Assembly (NCBI GenBank): GCA_036873135.1
Contig: JAPTYO010000059.1
Span: 5,139,066 to 5,203,065, forward strand
Source: Clarkia xantiana subsp. parviflora
Lineage: Eukaryota > Streptophyta > Magnoliopsida > Myrtales > Onagraceae
DNA: 64,000 bases
Direction of reading: 5' to 3'
The position numbers and the translations under genes were made by a program. A model generated the notes under the pieces. The model did not search any database and was not told the DNA's origin. It saw only the letters and a list, made by a program, of their open reading frames with translations. The stretch's first letter is position 1; each line of letters begins with the position of its first letter. Of the stretch, positions 55,901 to 64,000 are shown one piece after another.

Positions 55901-57260
55901 AAACCGATTGTCGACCATCAAATAATCTGATATCAACTATATCACTCAGATTAGTCGACAACTTGAAAGAGGTTAGGCGTCGAAGAAACCCTTTTCTGAA
56001 TCGATTGTCGACCATCAAATAATCTGATATCAACTATATCACTCAGATTAGTCGACAACTCGAAAGTGGTTAGCCGTCGAAGACACCCTTTTCCGAGTCG
56101 ATTGTCGACCATCAAATAATCTGATATCAACTATATCACTCAGATTAGTCGACAACTCGAAAGAGGTTAGGCGCCAAAGAAACCCTTTTCTGAATCAATT
56201 GTCGACCATCAAATAATTTGATATCAACTATATCACTTAGATTAGTCGACAACTCGAAAGAGGTTAGGTGTCGAAGAAACCCTTTTCCGAATCGATTGTC
56301 GACCATCAAATAATCTGATATGAACTATATCACTCAGATTAGTCGACAACTCGAAAGAGGTTAGGCGTCGAAGAAACCCTTTTCCGAATCGACTGTCAAC
56401 CATCAAATAATCTGATATCAACTATATCACTCGGATTAGTCGACAAATAGAAAGAGGTTAGGCTTCGAAGAAACCCTTTCCCGAATCGATTGTCGACCAT
56501 CAAATAATCTGATGTTAACTATATCACTCAGATTAGTCGACAACTCGAAAGAGGTTAGGCGTCGAAGAAACCCTTTTCCGAATCGATTTTCGACTATAAA
56601 ATAATCTGATATCAACTATATCACTCAGATTAGTCGACAACTCGAAAGAGGTTAGGCGTCGAAGAAACCCTTTTCCGAATCGATTGTCGACCATCAAATA
56701 ATGTGATATCAACTATATCACTCAGATTAGTCGACAACTCGAAAGAGGTTAGGCGTCAAAGATAAGTCCTTTTTCGAATCGATTGTCGACCATCAAATAA
56801 TTTGATATCAACTATATCACTCATATTAGTCGAAAAATCGAAAGAGGTTAGGCGTCGAAGAAACCCTTTTACGAATCGATTGTCGACCATCAAATAATCT
56901 GATATCAACTATATCACTCATATTAGTCGACAACTCGAAAGAGGTTAGGCGTCGAAGATAATTCCTTTTCCGAATCGATTGTCGACCATCAAATAATATG
57001 ATATCAACTATATCACTCAGATTAGTCGACAACTCAAAAGAGGTTAGGCGTCGAAGATAAGTCATTTTCCGAATCGATTGTCGACCATCAAATAATCTGA
57101 TATCAACTATATCACTCAAATCAATCGACAACTCCTAAGAGGTTAGGCATCGAAGATAAGTCCTTTTCGGAATCGATTGTCGACCATCAAATAATCTGAT
57201 ATCAACAATATCACTCAGATTAATCGACAATTCGAAAGAAGTTAGGCGATAAAGAAAATC
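55901..57260. repeat. 97-98-bp tandem array, 14 copies, in Tat-7
   Basis: Each unit carries ATTGTCGACCATC, AATAATCTGATATCAACTAT, ATCACTCAGATTAGTCGACA and GAGGTTAGGCGTCGAAGA. Within a unit TTGTCGAC pairs with GTCGACAA, and TAATCTGA pairs with TCAGATTA, so every unit could fold as a stem-loop. Units differ by scattered substitutions and a few indels. It occupies the place of RT to integrase. Confidence 0.96.
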
Positions 57261-57540
57261 CCTTTTTTCAATCTTTTTATCGGGAATAAACCGAACATCC
57301 GTTATATCACTTGGGTTTTTCTACGATTCAAAAAGAAGACACTACCCTCTAAAGCTCTCAAATCGACTATCCTTAAAAAGAATTCGATGTTAAGTCATAT
57401 CACTCGGATTTAAAGGTATGAAGCTTGGGGATAGGTAAAAGCGCAAATACTTAGTCGCCACAAAATTCCCTTCTCATAAGATAAACATGATTTACATTAT
57501 GATTAGAGGAAAGTGAAAGATTAACAATCTAAACATCGTT
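57261..57540. other. Tat-7 spacer after the tandem array
   Basis: A diverged unit-like stretch (ATCACTTGGGTTT, ATCACTCGGATTT) fades into non-repetitive sequence without a gene. Confidence 0.5.
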
Positions 57541-57547
57541 ATTAGAT

Positions 57548-58500
57548 CTATTCTTTTTCAGCTTGGGCTTTGGCGACGAGATATGCCTGAAGAGCTTCCA
57601 CCTTCGAAAAATCGAAGTCAGGATGCGGAGCTCTAAAAACAGGCACCACCGACTCAAATGTCGAAAGGAGCATGTCTCTGCAGGCGACAGCAGCGTCTTC
57701 ATGAAAAACGACGCTGGACTTATAAGTGGAAACAACTTGGGATAAAGCCGCCTCGCTCTCCTCTACTTTGGCCTTCAAGTCGGCAACCTCCTTCTGAGAC
57801 AAGGCCAACTTGGTACGAAGATTCTCGAGGACAACAGTCGATATCCGTCGAACATCGGAGAACTCCACATTGAGGAGAATTGAAAGCCTTAAAGTCTTCT
57901 TACATTTAAAGAGATCTTCAGAGGTAGTGGCGAGGGCCTCGTTCAAACGAGCCATATCCTCCTTCAACTGGGCAACCTCCTCTCTGAGGCGTTGCTTTTC
58001 CCCTCCATCCATTTCGGCCTCAAAAACTGCAAGTTTCTCCCTAAGAGAAATCGAGGATTAAGCGGGAAATCTGGAAAAAGTCTCAAGAAGGCTGAAATCA
58101 AAAAGCTACAGATCAACGAAAGATCGAGGAATGAATATTTAAAGAAAGTACTTAAAAATAATAAGTATCTTTCTACCTTGGTCTGTCGGTGTAAAAACAT
58201 GCGAACAGCTTCGTCGACTTCTTCAGCCTGGGTCGATAGACGAGGACGATCTTGTGGGGGCATTGAAGCGTTGAGAAAATATAGCGCCAGGTGTCGATTA
58301 GTGAGGCAATGACCCTCCTTCAACTGATACCCCTTCAAGGAAGTACGAGGGTTCCAGTCGACTTCCTCGGAAGAATCCTCTGGGGCACAGTGAAGCATCT
58401 TCCAGCTGAAAGGAGGACCATCAAATCTTAGGCCTGTCACGGCCTGAGGGGCAGATGAATCGGCAATACTCTTTCCCTTCAAATCGGCTCCTATAACAAA
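57548..58500 (-). CDS. Tat-7 antisense gene, two exons
   Basis: Reads opposite to the element. Exon 1 (about 58495-58187) follows a TTGTTATAG acceptor and encodes GADLKGKSIADSSAPQAV and on to STQAEEVDEAVRMFLHRQTK. A GTAGAAAGA donor and an AAACTTGCAG acceptor (about 58028) bound a T-rich intron. Exon 2 (about 58027-57548) encodes FEAEMDGGEKQRLREEVAQL and a long heptad-like coiled coil. It continues past SALSQ-type spacing to HPDFDFSKVEALQAYLVAKA and a stop at 57548. It is open with good splice sites, which suggests a maintained gene. Antisense ORFs at this location are known for Tat elements; no function is established. Upstream exons may be cut off by Tat-8. Confidence 0.65.
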
Positions 58501-58876
58501 GAAAAGATGAATGTGAGAAACTACTTCAGAAAAAGAAGAACAAAATCGATGAGGAATAACCCTGATGGGTTCGATTACAGCCGTCAGGTCCTTTAACGGG
58601 AGAAAAACGGCAAACAGGCCCACCAGGCCCAAAGTGAAGGTCAAGATGACCTAGGAGAAGGGTCCCGACGAAGGGAGTCCCGATGAGACAAGGTCCCGAC
58701 AGAGTCGGTCCCGACAGCTGAGCTAGAAGCTCCCGATGAGAAGCCTTTAAGTAGGCCCCGATGATGAATCCCTGAGAATGATTGGCCCTGTCACGATGAC
58801 GAGGGGCCCCGAGCGGTGACGCAACGAGACAACTCTGGAGTCCCCGACGGGAGTCGGGACTCGTTATCAGAGGATA

Positions 58877-58998
58877 AGGCCAAGATATGCGGGGCGTGGC
58901 CGAGATACGCGGAACGTGGTTAAGATACACGGAGCGTGGCCGAGATACGCGGGGCATGGCTGAGATACACGAGATCACGTCCGAGATATGCGGGATAC
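58877..58998 (+). repeat. Short tandem repeats in Tat-8 U3
   Basis: Five to six imperfect units of about 20 bp built on GGCCGAGATACGCGGGGCGT, ending about 50 bp upstream of the TATA box. Position suits an enhancer. Confidence 0.8.
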
Positions 58999-59048
58999 GG
59001 GCTAACCACCCCCAACGGTTCGCCAGGTACCTGAGGCATCTCTTTGCC

Positions 59049-59056
59049 TATAAAAG
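59049..59056 (+). promoter_or_regulatory. TATA box in the Tat-8 LTR
   Basis: TATAAAAG about 205 bp before the LTR end. Confidence 0.75.
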
Positions 59057-59253
59057 GGCAGGAGATCACCTCAGAAGACTTATGTTGAATATACTTTGAG
59101 ATTACTGCTTGCCGGTCATACGAGATACTCATTTAAGCATCGGAGAGGGATTCTGGGTCACCGCCCGGTCTATCCCCTCTTGCAGGATTGCGTGGAGCAA
59201 AGGAGCTAGGATTGTCGTCAAAGTCCGTACCGGAGTTCCACCGTGATCCAACA

Positions 59254-59271
59254 TTGGCGCCGTCTGTGGGA
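59254..59271 (+). other. Tat-8 primer binding site
   Basis: TTGGCGCCGTCTGTGGGA right after the LTR, the same as in Tat-6. Confidence 0.9.
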
Positions 59272-59289
59272 AGCAAACAAAAAGCTGAT

Positions 59290-61000
59290 ATGCCTTCTAC
59301 TCGATCAATGGCGGCTGGCAAGCACAGAAGACAGGGACAATCCGGTGGTTCCCGTCACCCCACTGCAACGAATCTGGATTCAGTACCGGAACAGGAGGAA
59401 AACCGGAACCATCCCCCGGCTGAGCTCTCCCAGACAGGGGGGGCACAATGGAGATCCCGAAGATGTTGCTCCTCAGCACCAGGGCAACAGGGGGCAGGAG
59501 GCCCCCCCAGCTGCAGACTTGACAAGGGCCGTGGCGGAAGCCATGCCCATGTTTCTGGCAGCCGTAGAGGCTCTCTTGGATCGGAGAGAGGCTGCAAGGA
59601 GGCAGGAGGAGATGCCCCCGTTGGAGGAAGTGGCCCCACCAACAGAGGGTCGGAACGCACAGGAAGCCCCGCCCCGAGGCCAGGACAGAGGTAGGGCAAC
59701 CGGTCAGTCGGAGAGGTTCGTGGTTGATGGGCCAGGACCAGTACAGCACAGGACCATCCCCCTGAATGGCCCCATCACTCCCGACCAGGTGGTAAAGATC
59801 GTGAACATCTGTATGGGAGAGCAGAAGCCGCTGGTGTCGGAGCTAAGGGATCGATCCACTCATCCCTTCGTCCCCCGACTTATTGACACCCTGGCCCCGC
59901 CTGGGCTAGGCATCCCCACGATAAAGGAGTATGATGGCGAAGGAGATCCAGTTCGCCATGTCCAGAAGCACCTCATGGCGTGTCTGGGAAGAGCCCCGAG
60001 CGAGGACAAAGTGTGTACACTGTTTCCAAACACACTCGGAGAAAGAGCCCTGACCTGGTTCTTCAGTCTGCCCCAGGCTGCATCACTTGCTGGGCAGATA
60101 TGCATGACCGATTCATTCAGCAGTACCAGGGTCGGAGGCGTTTATTGAAGAGCGTGAGGTCCCTGACCCAGGTGGTGCAAAGGCCCGACGAATCACTAGC
60201 ACACTATTACCAGCGGTACACGGCCAGTGTGGCAGAGATAGACGAGGAAATCTCAGAGGGCGAAACCATCCGTACCTTCATTCGGAACCTGACAGCCCCC
60301 TATGGCTCCGACCTGATGCACAGCGTGGCTGAGAAAGCTGTGTGGAATATGGAGGCATTGCAGAAAAGGGTAAAACGGCAGATCGATGTCCAGGAGTCGA
60401 AGATAGCCGCGGGAGAACTGGAGCCCCCAAAGTCAAACAAAGGAAAGCAGTCGGTTAAACCTTTCGATGATCGTAAGTCAAAGGGTAAACCCGACAGTAG
60501 CAAGAATCGAGGCCGTCCGGATCGGAGGGACGATAGATGTTCTTCAAGGAAGGATAAGCGGGAGGATTTCGACATTCCTCTCAACTGCTCCATGGCGGAA
60601 GTGCTGACAGTCATGGAACGACAAGGTATCTCCAGGTACCCTCCAAAGAAGGATGGAGAATTCTTGGGATCTCGCACGGATCGCTACTGCCGATTTCATC
60701 GCGCAAACGGTCACGACACCAATCACTGTCGGGAACTGAAGAAGGAGATTGAAAAGCTGATCCAGAAGGGGAAGCTCAAGGAATTCGTCGGGGATAAGCG
60801 GTGTCGGTCCCGCTCTCGGTCCCGATCACGGTCCAGTTCCCGATCCCGCGATCGGTCCCCAAAAAAGAAGAGAACTGATCCAGAGTCATCCGGTGCTCGC
60901 AAGGAGAGACGGGTTATCAACGTGATTCATGGAGGATTTGCCGCTGGAGGTGATACCTCATCCGCCCGAGAGGTCTATGCCTCTAGAATCCCTACGGCGG
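59290..61000 (+). CDS. Tat-8 gag (two single-base frameshifts)
   Basis: The start is at 59290 (MPSTRSMAAGKHRRQGQSGG), 36 bp after the LTR. The N-terminus is in phase 1. Near the 7-G run at 59437-59443 the meaningful translation moves to phase 2 (HNGDPEDVAPQHQGNRGQEA). The capsid part follows: FVPRLIDTLAPPGLGIPTIK, ERALTWFFSLPQ. At about 60077 it returns to phase 1 (WADMHDRFIQQYQGRRRLLK). Both shifts fit a one-base change in a G run. A CX2HX4HX4C motif (CRFHRANGHDTNHC) is at 60688-60729, followed by an Arg/Ser-rich tail. Gag builds the particle; the tail probably binds RNA. Confidence 0.88.
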
Positions 61001-64000
61001 TGGTGCTAGGTAAGAGGTCCCGATCCTGGACCTTGAAAGAAGAGATGGTAATCTCCTTCTCATCGGAAGACCTCATAGGCGTAGAGATTCCGCATGACGA
61101 TGCCTTGGTGGTAACCTTGGATGTGGATGGGTTTGAGATGAAGAGAATTCTAATCGATGGAGGGAGCTCCTCCGACATTCTATTCATGGACGCGCTGGAA
61201 GCTATGGGGAAAACAAAGAAAGATCTGAAGGAGGCAAACTTCCCGATGGTCGGGTTCTCTGGCTCAACCTCCTATTCGCTAGGAGTAATCACCTTACCAG
61301 TGGAGTTTGGTAGCGGGTGGAAATCAGAAAGGAGGAACGTGGAATTTGTCGTGGTTGATTCCGCGGGGACCTACAACGCGATTATCGGGAGAACCACCAT
61401 TAATCCCCTGATGGCGGTTGCCTCGACTGTGCACCAAAAGATGAAGTTCCCGACCGACCACGGAGTCGGAGAAGTCAAGGGCGACCAAGTGGCTTCCCGA
61501 AAATGCTATGTTAATGCCACCCGGAGGAGGAGACGAGAGGCCATGACTGTCCTCCAGACATACACAAATCCCAGAGAAGAGTTCGGGCGTCCCGCCCCCG
61601 TAGAAGATCTGAAAGAAGTCGAGATCGACGGACCCCAGAGGAAGGTGAAAATCGGGTCTGCCCTGACTGAAGAGACAGCCCAGAAATTAATCGAATTATT
61701 GAAGGAGTTCAAGGAGCTGTTTGCCTGGTCCCCGAGCGATATGCCAGGAATCAGCCCCGATGTGATCGTACACGAGCTGAAGATAGACCCCGCGATCAAG
61801 CCTATCACGCAGAAAAGGCGTCCGATGGGCACGGACAAGAAGATCGCGATCCAGCAGGAAGTAGGCAGGTTGCTCGATGCTGGGTTTATTAAGGAGCTCC
61901 GATTCCAGACTTGGGTTGCCAACCCAGTGCTGGTGAAGAAGACCAATGGCAAATGGCGAATGTGTGTGGATTTCCGCGACCTGAACAAAGCTTGCCCAAA
62001 GGACTGCTATCCACTCCCGAGGATCGACCAGCTGGTGGATGCCACGTCGGGACATGAGCTTTTAAGTTTCATGGATGCGTATTCAGGCTACAACCAGATC
62101 AAGATGGCCAAGGAAGACGCCCCCCATACAGCGTTCTACGCAGACAGTGACATCTATCACTACGATGTCATGCCTTTCGGGTTGATCAATGCTGGGGCCA
62201 CCTACCAACGGATGGTGAACAAACTGTTTGGAGATATGCTGGGAGAAACCATGGAAGCTTACGTGGACGATATGCTGGTGAAGTCCCGACAAGCCGAGGA
62301 TCATGTGCACAACCTAACCATGGCATTTGACCGGATGAGGCTCCATCAAGTTCGCTTGAACCCGACGAAGTGCGCCTTCGGAGTCCACTCAGGGAAGTTT
62401 TTGGGTTTCATGGTGAGCCAAAGAGGAATTGAAGTGAATCCTGAGAAGCTGAGGGCAATCGAGGAGATGCAGTCTCCGATAAACCATCGGGAGGTGCAAG
62501 TGCTGAATGGTCGACTAGCCGCAATGAATCGCTTCTTGTCTAAAGCCAGCGACCGATCAATGCCATTTTTTGAAGTCTTGAGGGCCAACAAGAAATTCGA
62601 GTGGACCGCCAAATGTGAAGAGGCGTTCCAAGCACTCAAGCAACACCTTCGCACCCTCCCGCCGTTGGCGAAACCGGTTCCAGGCGAGCCGCTCTATCTT
62701 TATTTGGCTGTTTCTGAATTTGCCATTAGCTCTGTGTTAGTAAAGATTGTCGAGGGTAATCAAGTCCCCGTCTATTATGTAAGCAAGGCATTTGCCAAAT
62801 CTGAATTGAACTATCCCGCCGTTGAGAAGTACCTCTTTGCGTTGATTATTACTACTCGGAAGCTAAGGCCTTATTTTCACGCACACGAGATTACTGTGCT
62901 AACAAACCAGCCTTTGAAGCATTTCTTGAACCGACTGGACGCGTCGGGAAGATTAGTGAAGTGGGCAGTAGAGCTTAGTGAGTTTCGAATACACTTTGCT
63001 CCAAGAACGGCAATTAAGGGCCAGGCATTGGCGGATTTTATTACAGAATCTACAGCCCCCGATCTGGAAGATGCGGGCCCTGTAGAGGGGGCAGCCGTGG
63101 AGGTCCCGATAGAAGAACAACCAGAGAGGGCAGAGCAATCAGAACAGCCAAATAAGGAAAATACCTGGGAGATGTATACGGATGGCTCCACGAGTTCAGA
63201 CGGATCAGGAGCGGGCTTTTTGTTGATACCACCGGGTGAAGGTGAACCGCTCCGATACGCCTTGGCTTTAACATTCAAGGCCACGAACAACGAAGCGGAG
63301 TATGAAGCTCTTATCACGGGCCTAAAAATTGCTAAGGGCACGGGAATCGATCACTTGAGAGTGAAGTGCGACGCAGCTTTAATCGTGAACCAGGTTCAAG
63401 GGCGATACGAAGCGAGGAGCCCGATAATGAAGAAGTATCTACGAGAGGTACAAACCTTGAAGGAGAGCTTCAAAAGCTTCGATATCGAGGCAATTCCGAG
63501 TGAGGAAAATGTAGAGGCAGACGCCTTGAGCAAATTTGCCCTGGGGGCACCCTTGAAGGAAAATCGGAAGGTGCACTTCCTAGAGAAGGTGATCTTATCA
63601 AACATCGACCCAACACAGGTGTGCGCCATTGAAGCGAGATCGGAGGAGGAGCCAACTTGGATGACCCCGATAGTCGCGTACCTGACTACGGGGGCAGTCC
63701 CCGATGATCAAGTAACAGCGGACAGGATACGTCGGATCGCGGCCAATTATGTAATGCTGGACAATCAGCTATACAAGAAGGGCTGGTTCTCGACTCCGTA
63801 CTTGAAGTGTGTGGCAGAACCCGAAACCTATCGGATTCTGAAGGAGGTGCACGAAGGGGTCGCGGCTTGCCATAAAGGGGCCCGATCCATCATGAGGAAA
63901 GTGCTGAATTTGGGCTATTATTGGCCCACGATGAACAAAGAAGCGACGGCGATGGTCCGATCCTGCGACGCGTGCCAGAGGTACGCCCCGAGTATCATGG
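60079..64000 (+). CDS. Tat-8 gag C-terminus and pol: protease, RT, two RNase H domains, integrase start
   Basis: Open without a stop from 60079 to the window end (about 1307 codons). Protease: ILIDGGSSSDILF with the Asp codon at 61156 (DGG rather than the usual D(S/T)G), and YNAIIGRTTINPLMAV. RT: WRMCVDFRDLNKACPKDCYP, MPFGLINAGATYQRMV, YVDDMLV at 62260. The first RNase H (about 62690-63050) starts LYLYLAVSEFAISSVL, without the usual first catalytic Asp. The second RNase H (63166-63540) has MYTDGS, NNEAEYEAL, CDAA and EADALS, giving D-E-D-D at 63181, 63292, 63370 and 63520. The integrase HHCC finger has His at 63850 and 63871 and Cys at 63964 and 63973. A functional pol is plausible but the end is unseen. 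Confidence 0.93.

Larger units (their letters stand above)
52913..58562 (+). mobile_element. Tat-7: Ty3/gypsy Tat-type element lacking RT and integrase
   Basis: A 5' LTR (about 52913-53558), TTTGGCGCCGTTTGTGGG primer site, gag, aspartic protease, a 14-unit tandem array, then an antisense ORF. No RT, RNase H or integrase was seen. The 3' LTR is not found before the Tat-8 LTR begins near 58563, so Tat-8 probably inserted into its 3' part and the rest lies beyond the window. Gag and protease contain several stops. Confidence 0.8.
58563..59253 (+). repeat. Tat-8 5' LTR (left edge inferred)
   Basis: The right edge is sharp (GATCCAACA then primer site). The left edge is set at TGATGGG, the same start as Tat-4 and Tat-6 LTRs; the predicted 5-bp duplication would be TAACC (58558-58562). 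Upstream of the TATA box it carries GTCCCGA repeats (58650-58710) and an AGATACGCGG array. Confidence 0.65.
58563..64000 (+). mobile_element. Tat-8: Ty3/gypsy Tat-type element, near-intact coding, 3' end outside
   Basis: A 5' LTR of about 691 bp (TGATGGG to GATCCAACA), TTGGCGCCGTCTGTGGG primer site, and one gag-pol reading frame to the window edge with only two single-base shifts. Domain order is gag, protease, RT, degenerate RNase H, second RNase H, integrase zinc finger. That order, with an extra RNase H, is the Tat lineage signature. The rest of integrase and the 3' LTR lie outside. Confidence 0.92.

Noticed and set aside
59297..59749. Antisense 150-codon open frame opposite Tat-8 gag
   Set aside because: A shadow of the GC-rich gag N-terminus; the domain evidence is on the plus strand.
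60300..63655. Minus-strand open frames of 60-160 codons opposite Tat-8 pol
   Set aside because: All lie opposite the long, domain-bearing plus-strand frame and have no motifs of their own.

Overview
The window is nuclear DNA of a flowering plant, very probably a eudicot. It is AT-rich intergenic sequence carrying one CYC/TB1-type TCP transcription-factor exon, a decayed B3-domain gene fragment and many plant retrotransposons. The LTR elements are Ty1/copia, with primer sites matching initiator tRNA-Met, and Ty3/gypsy of the Tat type. Tat hallmarks seen here are a TGGCGCC-type primer site, an antisense ORF, and a second RNase H after the RT-linked one. No tRNA, rRNA, CRISPR or prokaryote-type feature was seen. 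Most coding sequence is transposon-derived and broken.

Layout. 1-3149 is the 3' part of a copia element (Copia-1) with a 284-bp CACTA miniature transposon inserted in its reverse transcriptase. 3519-3740 is a TRIM-like mini-retrotransposon. 3790-4330 (minus) is the TCP exon; a splice donor ends it shortly before the TRIM. 4331-9425 is AT-rich intergenic DNA with microsatellites and two possible SINEs. 9431-14569 (minus) is a structurally complete copia element (Copia-2) with both LTRs and a 5-bp target-site duplication (TSD). 15738-16698 is a non-autonomous hAT element with an 8-bp TSD. An unpaired CACTA end starts at 16793.

17315-51695 is one old copia element (Copia-3) expanded to 34 kb by nested insertions. 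Tat-4 (20221-29063) and Copia-5 (29318-47793) both sit inside its gag gene, and Tat-6 (32092-42078, minus) sits inside Copia-5. All four have paired LTRs. The TSDs are CCTCA, ATGAG/ATAAG, GGAGC/GGAGT and GTGTT. The Copia-3 gag frame resumes exactly across both insertions. Tat-6 is very young: its LTRs differ by one substitution and one G-run length change. A B3-like pseudogene follows at about 51745-52345. Tat-7 (about 52913-58562) has gag and protease, then a 14-unit tandem array where the rest of pol should be, then an antisense ORF. Tat-8 (about 58563 to the window end) has an almost intact gag-pol frame that runs off the right edge.

How the parts relate. Three Tat elements (Tat-4, -6, -7) keep sequence for an antisense, apparently intron-containing protein although they lack most or all of pol, and at least one of them moved very recently. 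Copia-3 and Copia-5 are related and both lack visible protease and integrase. Both groups therefore look like non-autonomous families that depend on enzymes supplied in trans. Tat-8 is the only element here that looks close to being a donor.
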